Source of the DNA: Dehalogenimonas sp. W
Lineage (GTDB): Bacteria > Chloroflexota > Dehalococcoidia > Dehalococcoidales > Dehalococcoidaceae
Direction: 5' to 3'
Assembly: GCF_037094495.1 (NCBI RefSeq)
Contig: NZ_CP146612.1
Coordinates: forward strand, 930,001-994,000
DNA: 64,000 nt
Positions 7,813 to 17,124 of the stretch are shown here, piece by piece. Both the position numbers and the translations under genes were made by a program. Within the stretch, counting starts at the first letter, position 1, and every line of letters begins with the position of its first letter. The notes under the pieces were generated by a model. The model saw nothing but the letters and a program-made list of their open reading frames with translations, was not told the origin of the DNA and made no database searches.

Positions 7813-8747
7813 TGCTGGAAACGCTGATCTATGTGATTCTTAATCTGGCGTTTGTCATTCTGATATCACCGTTGGTGATGATGCTGACCAGAAAGGTGAA
7901 GGCGCTGGCTCAGGGGCGGGTGGGGCCGCCGCTGCTACAGGGCTATTTTAATTTATTCAAATTGCTTCATAAGGAAATTATCTATTCGCCGAACGCCTCG
8001 TTTATCACCCGGCTGGCGCCTTACCTGAGTTTTGGCTTTGTCATGGGCGCGGCGGCGATGGTCCCGGTAGTGTTCATACCGTCCGGCGGCCTGACCGGTA
8101 ATATAATCCTGTTTCTGTACCTCCTGGTGTCAGCCAAGTTCTTCATGGCTCTCACCGGCCTTGATGCCGGTTCAACCTTCGGTGGTATGGGCGCCTCCCG
8201 GGAAATGAGCCTTTCGGCCATCATGGAACCGGTCACCATTACCGCGGTGGCAGCTCTGGCTTTCGTGCTAAAGACGATTGAGATACCGCAGATGTTTGCG
8301 CTGACGACGGCGGGTTCGCTGGCGCAGTACCCGACGCTTATCCTGATTGCCTTATCGCTGTTTATTGTTCTGATTGTGGAAACAGCCAGAATACCGGTGG
8401 ATAATCCGGAAACGCATCTGGAACTGACGATGATCCATGAAGCGATGACGCTGGAGCAGACAGGTCCTAAATTGGCGCTGATGGAGCTTTCGCACGGGGT
8501 AAAACAGACTGTCCTTATGGCTCTACTCATCAACATCATCTTTCCCTGGGGGCTGGCGACCGAGCTGTCTTTTTCCGGGGTTCTTCTGTCCCTTGTGAGT
8601 TTTGCCGTAAAAGCGGCAGTTCTGGCGGTGGTGATCGGCATTTTTGAGTCGGTGCTGGCCAAAATCCGCCTGTTCCGGCTGCCCAGCTTTATGACACTGG
8701 CGTTATTCTTTTCTTTTGCCACCATCGTTTTTGAGCTGCTGGCATGA
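7812..8747 (+). CDS. hyfC: Hydrogenase-4 component C-like / NuoH-like membrane subunit
   Basis: This 311-residue membrane subunit matches HyfC/NuoH, which connects the soluble arm to the ion-pumping arm. The signature cytoplasmic loops are present: KALAQGRVGPPLLQGYFN near the N-terminus and ETARIPVDNPETHLELTMIH in the middle, with the acidic residues thought to relay protons. The start is taken as the ATG at 7812, which shares its A with the stop of the preceding gene (TGATG); an upstream GTG at 7800 is also in frame. The good conservation here contrasts with the degenerate soluble subunits encoded downstream. Confidence 0.92.
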   Translation: MLETLIYVILNLAFVILISPLVMMLTRKVKALAQGRVGPPLLQGYFNLFKLLHKEIIYSPNASFITRLAPYLSFGFVMGAAAMVPVVFIPSGGLTGNIILFLYLLVSAKFFMALTGLDAGSTFGGMGASREMSLSAIMEPVTITAVAALAFVLKTIEIPQMFALTTAGSLAQYPTLILIALSLFIVLIVETARIPVDNPETHLELTMIHEAMTLEQTGPKLALMELSHGVKQTVLMALLINIIFPWGLATELSFSGVLLSLVSFAVKAAVLAVVIGIFESVLAKIRLFRLPSFMTLALFFSFATIVFELLA

Positions 8748-9421
8748 ACGAATTATTATTCACCGATGACCTGATAAAAATTCTGCTGGTGCTGGTATTG
8801 GGCACCGCGGCGCTGATTATCACTCAGCGTTCGCTGTTATCTCTATTCTCCATCTATTCCGTGCAGTCGGTTTTGTTAGCGATGATTGCGCTCCTTCTCT
8901 TTTCAGAAGAGGGTTTTACCAGTTTACTGTTAATAGCGGCTTTGACTATCGTATCCAAAGTGATCATCATTCCTGTATTCCTCAAACGGTTGCTGGCAGC
9001 CATGCCAATTAAACGCGATTTAGAGTTCAACTATCTGACACCGATAGGATCAATCATTCTGTCAGCGGTGCTGTTTTTCATTGTGTACCAGGCTTTTGTC
9101 GGTTTTTCTGAAGCGCTGGATGTCAGCCGATTGTTCATTCTTGGTGCGGTCATCGGAGTGTCGCTGACCTTGATGGGTATGATGGTTATCATGAGCCGCC
9201 GGAAGGTCATTACCAAGATAATCGGTTATCTTTCCATGGAGAACGGAGTGCTGCTTTTTTCGCTGTTTATCGCCGAAATGCCCTTTATTATTGAAGTGCT
9301 GATTGTGGTGGACCTGCTGATGATTATCATCCTGTCCGCCATTCTGGCGTTCGGTATTGATTCCAGCGTGGAGGCTTTCCACAAGCGATTGAATCAATTG
9401 GGGCTGGATTTTGAGGAATGA
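8744..9421 (+). CDS. hyfE: Hydrogenase-4 component E-like membrane subunit
   Basis: This 225-residue protein has about seven hydrophobic segments and ends in a short polar tail. Position between hyfC and hyfF and length (E. coli HyfE is 216 residues) support HyfE, whose N-terminal part resembles the MrpC/NuoK type of subunit. It overlaps the upstream stop by ATGA and the downstream start by four bases, so translation is probably coupled. It has no catalytic motif of its own; it should form part of the ion channel of the complex. Confidence 0.85.
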   Translation: MNELLFTDDLIKILLVLVLGTAALIITQRSLLSLFSIYSVQSVLLAMIALLLFSEEGFTSLLLIAALTIVSKVIIIPVFLKRLLAAMPIKRDLEFNYLTPIGSIILSAVLFFIVYQAFVGFSEALDVSRLFILGAVIGVSLTLMGMMVIMSRRKVITKIIGYLSMENGVLLFSLFIAEMPFIIEVLIVVDLLMIIILSAILAFGIDSSVEAFHKRLNQLGLDFEE

Positions 9422-10896
9422 TGGATAGCCTGATTATCTTCGCCTTCGCTCTGCCGGCAACCATAGTCGCTGCTTTGTCCTTTTATTATGGCCGCCATCG
9501 GGCCTCAGGCGACCATCGCAGACTGCTCAACACACTGGTGATTGTTGAGGCCGTCTGGTACCTGGGATTGAGTTCCTGGCTGTTAATGGCTGATAACCCA
9601 CGGTTTTTAATGGACAACCATTATTTGTTTATTGATACGCTGGGCGGTTATGAAGCGGTTATAACCTCTGTTTTATTCCTGCTGGCCGCAGTTTATGCCC
9701 GCGGGTATATCGCCTCGCTGTTGGATTCAGATGAAATTGAGAGTTCACTACTGGGGGTGTTTTATGCTGCCCTGGCCTTGTTACCGCTGGTAATCATAAT
9801 GGGATTTCTGTCTAATAATCTGGCGCTGCTGTGGATCTTTATTGAATTATCCACGCTGATTTCCGTGGTGCTACTGGTGACGCTTAAGGCGCGGGAGAAT
9901 ATTACCGCTGCTTTGAAATATGTTTTTGTGACTTCTACGGCGATGCTGTTTGCCTTTATCGGCATTATTCTTTTATTCGCATTGTCCCGAGAGGTGATAG
10001 TCGGCGGCAGTCTGAACTGGACGGAACTGATGGCAACGGCCTCAACTCTTTCCCCCCGTTTGTTCAGTTTTGCCTTTGTTTTTCTGTTCATCGGGTTTGC
10101 GGCCAAATCAGGGATTGTACCTTTCCATACCTGGTTGCCGGCAGCCTATGTCCGAGCGCCTTCGGTGGTGGCGGTGATGTACGGTGCCGTCATCAACCTG
10201 GGTCTTTATGCGGTCATAAGAATCTATGCCATTGGTCGGGCAGCAGGTGACGAGGCGTTTCTCCAGCCGATACTTATTGGGTTTGGCCTTGTCAGTATTT
10301 TGATAGGGGCGCTGGCCATCATCGCCCGAACCAATACCAAGAAGCTCATCGCTTTTTCCGGGGTGGAACAGGCCGGTTTGATATTGCTGGCGTTTGGACT
10401 GAGCACACCGGTAGCGCTGTTCTGGGCTTTGTTTCATAAGTTTGGTAACGCGCTGGTCAAAACCCTGCTCTTTTTCTCCGCCGGGATTTTTCACCGGCAA
10501 TACCGGTCAAACAAGTATTTTGCGGTCAAAAACCCGTTCGGTGTACAGCCACTGGCAGCCTGGGGTTTGATTGCGGGCTCTGCAGCCGCCATCGGTGTAC
10601 CGGCGCTGCCGGTATTTTTGGCTAAATTCAATATCCTGACCGTAGCGGCATCGGAGTCAGTCCTATTGTTCGTGGCGGTGCTGGTCGGTTTTCTACTGAC
10701 GGCTGCGGGTTTCGGGTATTACCTGATTCGGGCCTTTTCCAATGAAACCAGCGATGATGGCGTACGATACCGGACTCCACTGGCAATGAAACTGCCGATC
10801 ATAGCGACGCTTGTAGCACTCTTCACCATGGGTTTGTATCTACCGGGCTGGCTGGAAACGGTACTCAATAATATCGTGATTGATCTTGGCTGGTAA
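9418..10896 (+). CDS. hyfF: Hydrogenase-4 component F-like antiporter subunit
   Basis: This 492-residue integral membrane protein is a second NuoN/NuoL-type antiporter subunit. It has the family's core helix pattern, including AAKSGIVPFHTWLPAAYVRAPS with its buried lysine and histidine, and the later KKLIAFSGVEQAG and HKFGNALVKTLLFFSAG segments. Length is close to E. coli HyfF (526). With hyfB it gives the complex two predicted ion-translocating modules, as in energy-converting hydrogenases. It starts at an ATG overlapping the hyfE stop. Confidence 0.9.
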   Translation: MMDSLIIFAFALPATIVAALSFYYGRHRASGDHRRLLNTLVIVEAVWYLGLSSWLLMADNPRFLMDNHYLFIDTLGGYEAVITSVLFLLAAVYARGYIASLLDSDEIESSLLGVFYAALALLPLVIIMGFLSNNLALLWIFIELSTLISVVLLVTLKARENITAALKYVFVTSTAMLFAFIGIILLFALSREVIVGGSLNWTELMATASTLSPRLFSFAFVFLFIGFAAKSGIVPFHTWLPAAYVRAPSVVAVMYGAVINLGLYAVIRIYAIGRAAGDEAFLQPILIGFGLVSILIGALAIIARTNTKKLIAFSGVEQAGLILLAFGLSTPVALFWALFHKFGNALVKTLLFFSAGIFHRQYRSNKYFAVKNPFGVQPLAAWGLIAGSAAAIGVPALPVFLAKFNILTVAASESVLLFVAVLVGFLLTAAGFGYYLIRAFSNETSDDGVRYRTPLAMKLPIIATLVALFTMGLYLPGWLETVLNNIVIDLGW

Positions 10897-10906
10897 TGGG
10901 GCAGTA

Positions 10907-12481
10907 GTGAATAGTTTAACTTTAGCGATAGAGCAACAGTTAAAGAAAAAGGGATTTGTCGGCCGGTCCCGCCGCGGCCGGGGCGGTGAGGTTTACCTGA
11001 CGGTCAGCGTGGTTGCCCTGGTGGAAATCACAGGGATATTGAAAAGCCGTTCGGATGTCAGGCTGATCGGTTTGTGGGCGGCGGAAAACTTTGAGGGAAG
11101 CGGAATCTCACTTTTTTATTGCTTTGAACAACGGGGCAATAACGAACTTCTGATACTGGATATTCGCCTTATTGGTAATCAGGGACTCTCCATAGCCGCC
11201 GACTTTCCCGTGGCCAGTTATTTTCAGCGGGAAATCGCCGACGGATTTGGTGTTGTTTTTGAAGGTGCTTTTGATAAACGCCGTCTGTTTTTACATGACG
11301 CCTATCCCGATGACTTTCATCCGCTCAGGAAATCAGTTAAAAATGAGAAGATTGAACCAACGGCGGTGACCCCCAGGCGGGAATACCAGTTTCGGGAATT
11401 CACCGGCGAGGGGATGTATCAGATTCCGGTAGGACCGGTGCATGCCGGTATTATTGAACCGGGACATTTCCGTTTCAGTGTTATCGGGGAGACGATATTT
11501 AACCTGGAAATCCGTCATTTCTGGAAACACCGGGGGCTGGAAAAATTGGCGGAAGGCCGGACGCCGGACGCTGCGGTGTCTCTTGCCGAGGCGGTCTCCG
11601 GTGATGAGAGCGCGGCGAACGCCTGCGCTTTCGCGATGGCAATAGAAATAATCAGCGGTGCAACGGTGCCGAAGCGGGCGAACGCGTTGCGAGTGGTAAT
11701 GCTGGAATTGGAGCGGATCTACTCGCATCTGGGGGGTCTGGCCGGCATGGTGACCGACGTGGCTTACCCGATGGGGGCGGCACCGTTTTTTATCCTGCGT
11801 GAAGAGATTTTACGCTGGAACGCCGAGCTGATCGGTTCCCGCTTTCTTAAGGGTATCATAGTGCCCGGCGGCATGAGCAAGGATATCAATGAAGACCGAC
11901 TACGTGATTTGGTTACTTATATGGGGACCTTTGCCAAGCGGTTGGCCACGGCTTTGAAGACTACCCACGAATCCTCTTGGGCAGTTGACCGGATGGAAAC
12001 GACCGGGGCAATCAAACCTGAGTTGATTGCCGCTTTGAATCTAACCGGGCCGACGGCGAGGGCTTCCGGCGACGGCGGCGATACCCGGCTGGACCACCCT
12101 TACGGAGGATATGAATCCATTTTTCTAAAGGCGATAACCGCCGTTGAGGGTGATGTATATGCCCGTTTTCAGGTGAAAGCTGGTGAAATAAGTGAATCGG
12201 TACGAGTTATCAAGGAGTCGGTTAAAGCCGCGGGCGATGGCCCGGTCAGAGTAGATTGTGTTCCCCGTAACGGTTATGCCGTGGCACTGGTGGAGTCAGC
12301 CCGGGGGCAGAACCTGCATTGGGTCTATGTTAAAGACGGTGTAATTGACCGCTGGAAAGTGCGCACGGCATCTTTCTGCAACTGGCCGGCCATAGAACAC
12401 GCAGTCATAAATAATATCGTACCGGACTTCCCGTTGATCAACAAGAGCCTGAATCTGTCTTACGCGGGGAACGATTTATGA
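10907..12481 (+). CDS. Ehr-type large subunit: HyfG-like without NiFe ligands
   Basis: This protein of 524 residues fuses a NuoC-like N-terminal domain (about 1-150, ending near LHDAYPDDFHPLRKS) to a NuoD/hydrogenase-large-subunit domain beginning at VGPVHAGIIEPGHFRF. In true group 4 hydrogenases the motif RVCGIC binds NiFe; here the same place reads AVSGDES (229-235), with serine and glutamate for the cysteines. The C-terminal DPCxxC is also missing. The protein therefore cannot hold a NiFe site and fits the energy-converting-hydrogenase-related (Ehr) group. A GTG at 10907 is preferred over an in-frame TTG at 10880 that lies inside hyfF. Confidence 0.88.
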   Translation: MNSLTLAIEQQLKKKGFVGRSRRGRGGEVYLTVSVVALVEITGILKSRSDVRLIGLWAAENFEGSGISLFYCFEQRGNNELLILDIRLIGNQGLSIAADFPVASYFQREIADGFGVVFEGAFDKRRLFLHDAYPDDFHPLRKSVKNEKIEPTAVTPRREYQFREFTGEGMYQIPVGPVHAGIIEPGHFRFSVIGETIFNLEIRHFWKHRGLEKLAEGRTPDAAVSLAEAVSGDESAANACAFAMAIEIISGATVPKRANALRVVMLELERIYSHLGGLAGMVTDVAYPMGAAPFFILREEILRWNAELIGSRFLKGIIVPGGMSKDINEDRLRDLVTYMGTFAKRLATALKTTHESSWAVDRMETTGAIKPELIAALNLTGPTARASGDGGDTRLDHPYGGYESIFLKAITAVEGDVYARFQVKAGEISESVRVIKESVKAAGDGPVRVDCVPRNGYAVALVESARGQNLHWVYVKDGVIDRWKVRTASFCNWPAIEHAVINNIVPDFPLINKSLNLSYAGNDL

Positions 12482-12996
12482 GTATGACCGTATTGTTAAG
12501 CAATATCTTCGGTGCCAAGCCGGCGATGAGGGTTGTGCGCTCGGATGAATCGTTTGAACAGGCGGGCAAGGCCCTTAAGAGTGAGATAGCACGCGTTTTC
12601 GGCCGCAGTCTGGCGATCCGGGAAGTGGATTCCGGCAGCGATAATGCCGCTGAAATTGAACTCAATAATCTGACGACGCCTTATTATGATATTGAGCGTT
12701 TTGGTATCACCTTTGTGGCCTCACCCCGGCATGCCGATATTATTGTCGTCACCGGTGCGGTGACCGTGGCAATGGCCGAAGCGGTGCGCAAGACCTATGA
12801 CGCCATGCCTCAACCGGGCTGGGTCATTGCGGTGGGTGATGATGCCTGCGGTATCGGGATTCTCAACGACAGTTATGCCGTGCTCGGCGGTGCCGATAAG
12901 ATATTGACGGTGGATTTCAAGATTCCCGGTAACCCGCCGACGCCCTGCGATATAATGGTGGGATTGTTGGGTTTTATAAAAGGACTTGGTGTGTAA
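12478..12996 (+). CDS. Ehr-type small subunit: HyfI/NuoB-like without FeS ligands
   Basis: This 172-residue protein is clearly NuoB/HyfI-like: SPRHADIIVVTGAVT (82-96) and the PPTP segment (153-156) are in place. But the ligands of the proximal 4Fe-4S cluster are changed. The usual CNGC reads DNAA (55-58), the GDC position reads GDDAC (120-124), and PGCPP reads PGNPP (150-154). Only C124 and C157 remain, so a normal N2-type cluster is unlikely. It overlaps the large subunit by ATGA and ends the operon. No ferredoxin-like HyfA or HyfH gene follows. Confidence 0.88.
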   Translation: MSMTVLLSNIFGAKPAMRVVRSDESFEQAGKALKSEIARVFGRSLAIREVDSGSDNAAEIELNNLTTPYYDIERFGITFVASPRHADIIVVTGAVTVAMAEAVRKTYDAMPQPGWVIAVGDDACGIGILNDSYAVLGGADKILTVDFKIPGNPPTPCDIMVGLLGFIKGLGV

Positions 12997-13161
12997 CGAC
13001 TGCCGAGCCAGGATGACCGGTGGGGATAATTAGAAGCGAAGTGCCTAATTCTGGCAGGGGCAAAAAGTGTGATGTTATCCGCATTCTAAAACCCGGGGCG
13101 ACTTGTGTATTACATGTTGCTAAATATTATATTAGACTTGTTGATGACTGGAGACTGAAAT

Positions 13162-13434
13162 TTGGAGACTCAGGAATTGCTTGGGTTTATGGGTGGTCTG
13201 ATAACGACCGGTGGATTTGTTCCTCAGGTTTGGCGGCTTTTCAAACTTAAAAGTGCGGTTGAAATCAGTCTGTTTTTTACGGTGTTCTTTGTTATTGGCA
13301 TTTCATTCTGGCTGGTTTATGGAATCGTAGCTGGGTTGCCATCGGTTATTCTTTGGAATTCAATAACCTTGATTCTTGGTATGAGTATGCTTTACGCCAA
13401 GGTGAAATATGGTGGCCCCATTCACGATAAGTAG
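13162..13434 (+). CDS. SemiSWEET-type PQ-loop transporter
   Basis: This 90-residue protein has three predicted membrane helices and the PQ-loop proline-glutamine in GGFVPQVWRLFKLKS (about 18-32), matching bacterial SemiSWEET half-transporters that dimerise to move small sugars or other solutes. The start is a TTG preceded by TGGAGA. It lies alone between the hydrogenase-like operon and the sensor kinase, with about 165 nt of apparently empty sequence on each side. A sugar transporter is unexpected in an organism not thought to use sugars, so the substrate is open. Confidence 0.85.
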   Translation: METQELLGFMGGLITTGGFVPQVWRLFKLKSAVEISLFFTVFFVIGISFWLVYGIVAGLPSVILWNSITLILGMSMLYAKVKYGGPIHDK

Positions 13435-13526
13435 CGGGTACTGATTTTGTGTCTCACAGGTGACCGCTAGCCTGTAAGTTATATTTCCCAAAGGCCACCA
13501 CCATCAATATAATGTTCCGGTTATTA

Positions 13527-13564
13527 ACCTAATTAATACCGGGTATTAGGTCTTATGCTATAAT
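13527..13564 (+). promoter_or_regulatory. Promoter with nested inverted repeats before sensor kinase
   Basis: TATAAT lies at 13559-13564. Just upstream, TAATACC-G-GGTATTA (13534-13548) is a perfect 7-1-7 palindrome, and ACCTAAT (13527-13533) with ATTAGGT (13545-13551) forms a second, overlapping inverted repeat. A third ACCTAAT lies at 13589-13595 in the leader. The palindrome would cover the -35 region, so a repressor or self-regulating site is plausible. Confidence 0.5.
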
Positions 13565-13620
13565 GCTGGAAAATGTAGTCCGGCAATGACCTAATAATGA
13601 CATATAGGAGCACCGATACG

Positions 13621-16600
13621 GTGATGAAGCTTTCTATCAGGTCTAAGATTCTGGTCAGCCTGTTTGCTCTGGTGATGCTGGTTATCCTCGGATTGTACCT
13701 GTCCTCCCAGAGTGTGCTGCTGGGCAGTTACCTGGAACTGGAACATGAGGCGATGCACGTCAATCTGGAGCGGGTTGGTTTGGCGCTGGATGACGAATTG
13801 ACCAAGATGGGCGTAATCAACAGAGATTGGGCTGTCTGGGACGACACCTATGGTTTTGTTCAGGACGCTAATCAGGATTTCATTGACGCCAATATGGATA
13901 ACGATACCCTGAGTAACCTTGGTTTGGATTTCATGCTTTTTGTACGCAACGATGGTGAGATAGTGTATGAAAAAGTTGTTGATCTGGATACCCAGGAAGC
14001 GGTGTCACTGCCCGAAGGGATCAAAGACTACTTTCAGCCCGGCAGTCATCTGTTGCAGCACCCCGTTCCCGACCATCTTTATCGCGAAATCATTACCGTC
14101 TCCGAGGGCACCTATCTGATAGTATCCGGCCCGATATTGCCGACCAGCGGTGAAGGCGGGATTGCCGGGAGCCTGGTGTTGGGGCGTCTGATTTCGGAAC
14201 GACTGATTAACAACATTGCCCACATCACCCAAATCTCCTTTACCGTTTGGGATTATTCAGCCGATGCCTTACCTGGTGATATCAGCCGGGCCAAATTTGA
14301 ATTGTCTGCCGAAGATCATTTTATAGAGTCCAGCGACAGCCAGACTCTGGCCGGTTATATTGCGATTCAAGATTACAACAGCCAGCCGGTACTAATTATC
14401 CGGGTGGAAATGCCGCGCGATATTTATCTTCAGGGACAGGCCACTGTTAATTTCTACCTCCTGGCCGCCGCCCTGGCCAGCATCAGCCTGGGGCTGATTA
14501 TTTATTTGTTGATGGGGCGTCTGGTCATAAGACGGCTGAGCCTGCTGGCCACTCAGGTTCAAACGGCCGGCCAAACGGGGGTATTCCCCCAAGTCAGGAT
14601 GGATTCAAAAGGCGATGAAATCAGTTTGTTGTCCGGGGAAATGGCGACCACTTTTCAAAAACTGAAAACCATCAATGAAGAGCTGAGTGAGTCCGAGGAA
14701 CGCTACAAGGTGCTGGTGTCCCTGGGTACTGAGTCCGGTGAGGCCATCGTCATGCTGTCGGATGCGGATCATCTGGAGGGCAGGCAGGTATTTGTTAGTG
14801 ATTCCTGGGCCAGGCTGACGGGTTACACTTTCGCTGAGTTAAACAGCATGTCGTTTTTTCAGTTGGTATCACCGGAGTTTCAGCAGGATTCTCTGAACCG
14901 GCACCGACAGAAAATCCGGGGGAATAGTCTGCCGGGGTTCTTCCAGATGACCATTCAAACCAAGAATGGATCCGAAGTACCCATTGAACTCACCAGTTCC
15001 ATGACCATTTACCGTGGGCAGCCGGTGAATGTGTTGTACATTCGTGACATAACCGAACGCAGACACATGGAAGAGACGCTCCGGCGGGAAGAAGAGCAAC
15101 TGGAGCGATTGCTCAATGATACGGTGGAGATCATTCAGAGCGTGGCTCCGGACGGGAAGTATATCTTCGTCAACCAGGCCTGGCATGACTTGCTGGGTTA
15201 TACCGCAACCGACTTGAAACGGCTTACTCTGTTTGAGGTCATTCATTCAGACAGCCTGGAACACTGCAGGGAATTGTTCAACCAGATACTGGCCGGTCAG
15301 GCCAAGAGTAATGTCAGTGCCGGCTTTCTGGCCAAAGATGGCCGGGTGGTTAATGTTGAAGGCAACATCGTACCCCGGATTGAAGGCGGCAAGGTGACGG
15401 CCACCCATGGTTTCTTCCGTGACGTGACGGAGCGCACCCAGATAGAACAAGCCCGGCGTGAGAGTGAACGGATGTATGCCACGCTGGTGGACAATTTGCC
15501 CGGGTTTGTTTACCGGTGCGCTAATGACCGGAATTGGACCATGCTTTTTGTCAGCGATGGTTGTTTGCCGGTCACCGGTTATCGGCCGGAGGATTTTATC
15601 AATAATCAGCGATTGGCTTTTGGCGATATCATTCAGCCGGACTACCGGGAAGAGATATCTCAGCAATGGGAGGATGTACTCAGCCGGCGAGAGGCTTTTG
15701 AGAAGGAATACCCCATTACCACGGCTTCCGGAGAGACCCGCTGGGTTTGGGAACGAGGTCAGGGAGTGTTTTCCGACAACGGTGAGGTTCTTTTCCTGGA
15801 GGGTTTTATTACTGACATTACGGAGCGCCGGAGCGCTGAAGCCAAAGAGAAGCAACTCCGGGACAAGGCCGAAATGTCCAGCCGCCTGGCGGCGGTGGGG
15901 GAGATGGCAGCCGGTATCGCCCATGAGATAAACAATCCCTTGACCGGTGTCATCGGGTTTTCCGAGATGCTGATGACCCGCGAAGGCCTGCCGAATGATA
16001 TTCAGGAAGACCTTAAGATTATCAATGACGGCAGCCAAAGGGTAAAGGAAATCATACGGCGCATGCTGATCTTTGCCCAGCAGTCCAAACCGTCCAGTCA
16101 TTTGTCAGATATTCACGAACTCATTGAAAATACTCTGGAACTGCGGAGTTATGTCTTACGGACAGCCAATATTGAGGTGGTTCGCGAGTATGCTGCTGAT
16201 TTGCCGCCGATTATGGTGGATCCCGGACAAATGCAACAGGTGTTTCTCAATTTGATCGTCAATGCGGAATATGCCATGAAGAATGCTCATGATCGGGGAC
16301 TGTTGACTATCAGGACGGAACAGGTGGGCCAGTGGATTCGTATTACTTTTGAGGATGACGGCGGCGGTATTCCCGCCGAGGCTAAAACCAAATTGTTCCA
16401 GCCGTTTTATACTACCAAGGAACCCGGTGAAGGTACCGGGCTGGGCCTGAGCCTGTCCCGCGGTATTATTCTGGAGCACGGCGGTACTATTGAAGAATCA
16501 GGCGAAGCAGGTGTGGGTGCCAGGTTCGTGATCACTCTGCCGATGGTGACTCTGTCGGAGATAACCCAGGCGGAGCGTCCATCCGGTGAAACAGCCCGTA

Positions 16601-17010
16601 CCACTGCCGCTCTACGGGATTTGCAGGTGCTGGTGGTGGATGATGAATCTTCCGTCCGATCCTACGTTAAAGCGATGCTAACGAGCAGCGGTAATCGGGT
16701 GGATGAGGCGGGGGCATACCAGGACGCCATGCAACTGCTGGCGGAGCGGGATTATGAGGTCGTCCTGCTGGATATCCGCATGCCGGGTAAAAGCGGCATT
16801 GAACTCTATTCAGAGATTACAGCCCTGTACCCTCATCTTTCCCGGCGAATTATCTTTATTACCGGTGACATTTCTGATCAGGGGATAAAAGAATATCTGG
16901 AGCAGCGGGATTTGCGCTGGGTAACCAAGCCCTTTGACCGGGCCACGCTGGAACAGCGGATTGGTGAGATGTTGCAGGATACTGAATCGGGCGAAGGTTC
17001 TTCGCCCTGA
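13621..17010 (+). CDS. Hybrid sensor histidine kinase with CHASE4, HAMP, three PAS and receiver
   Basis: This protein of 1129 residues has an N-terminal membrane helix (about 5-27), a CHASE4-like extracytoplasmic sensor domain (about 40-260, with NRDWAVWDDTYGF), a second helix (about 277-300), HAMP, and PAS domains at roughly 360-480, 490-606 and 614-737. The HisKA phosphoacceptor is H768 in AGIAHEINNP. The ATPase domain has NAEYAM, DDGGGIP and GEGTGLGLSL. A C-terminal receiver domain carries D1051 and K1103. The GTG at 13621 lies 10 nt after AGGAG. No DNA-binding regulator lies next to it, so its output partner is unknown. Confidence 0.92.
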   Translation: MMKLSIRSKILVSLFALVMLVILGLYLSSQSVLLGSYLELEHEAMHVNLERVGLALDDELTKMGVINRDWAVWDDTYGFVQDANQDFIDANMDNDTLSNLGLDFMLFVRNDGEIVYEKVVDLDTQEAVSLPEGIKDYFQPGSHLLQHPVPDHLYREIITVSEGTYLIVSGPILPTSGEGGIAGSLVLGRLISERLINNIAHITQISFTVWDYSADALPGDISRAKFELSAEDHFIESSDSQTLAGYIAIQDYNSQPVLIIRVEMPRDIYLQGQATVNFYLLAAALASISLGLIIYLLMGRLVIRRLSLLATQVQTAGQTGVFPQVRMDSKGDEISLLSGEMATTFQKLKTINEELSESEERYKVLVSLGTESGEAIVMLSDADHLEGRQVFVSDSWARLTGYTFAELNSMSFFQLVSPEFQQDSLNRHRQKIRGNSLPGFFQMTIQTKNGSEVPIELTSSMTIYRGQPVNVLYIRDITERRHMEETLRREEEQLERLLNDTVEIIQSVAPDGKYIFVNQAWHDLLGYTATDLKRLTLFEVIHSDSLEHCRELFNQILAGQAKSNVSAGFLAKDGRVVNVEGNIVPRIEGGKVTATHGFFRDVTERTQIEQARRESERMYATLVDNLPGFVYRCANDRNWTMLFVSDGCLPVTGYRPEDFINNQRLAFGDIIQPDYREEISQQWEDVLSRREAFEKEYPITTASGETRWVWERGQGVFSDNGEVLFLEGFITDITERRSAEAKEKQLRDKAEMSSRLAAVGEMAAGIAHEINNPLTGVIGFSEMLMTREGLPNDIQEDLKIINDGSQRVKEIIRRMLIFAQQSKPSSHLSDIHELIENTLELRSYVLRTANIEVVREYAADLPPIMVDPGQMQQVFLNLIVNAEYAMKNAHDRGLLTIRTEQVGQWIRITFEDDGGGIPAEAKTKLFQPFYTTKEPGEGTGLGLSLSRGIILEHGGTIEESGEAGVGARFVITLPMVTLSEITQAERPSGETARTTAALRDLQVLVVDDESSVRSYVKAMLTSSGNRVDEAGAYQDAMQLLAERDYEVVLLDIRMPGKSGIELYSEITALYPHLSRRIIFITGDISDQGIKEYLEQRDLRWVTKPFDRATLEQRIGEMLQDTESGEGSSP

Positions 17011-17081
17011 GATTAACCCTCAACATTCCTATCAGGAGTGGGTTTATTTAGGCCGTTAAGTCGTCAAGGGTGCGGCCCCGG

Positions 17082-17111
17082 TTCACATTACTCCGTTACC
17101 AAGGTTATAAT
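17082..17111 (+). promoter_or_regulatory. Promoter of ABC-F gene giving a very short leader
   Basis: TTCACA (17082-17087) and TATAAT (17106-17111) are 18 bp apart. The ATG follows 13 nt after the -10 box, so the mRNA leader would be about 6 nt with no room for a ribosome binding site. Confidence 0.6.
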
Positions 17112-17124
17112 AGGCTGACGTTTT

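Noticed and set aside
13020-13250. 76-codon frame upstream of the SemiSWEET gene
   Set aside because: It overlaps the SemiSWEET gene in another frame, lacks a ribosome binding site and has no recognisable features.
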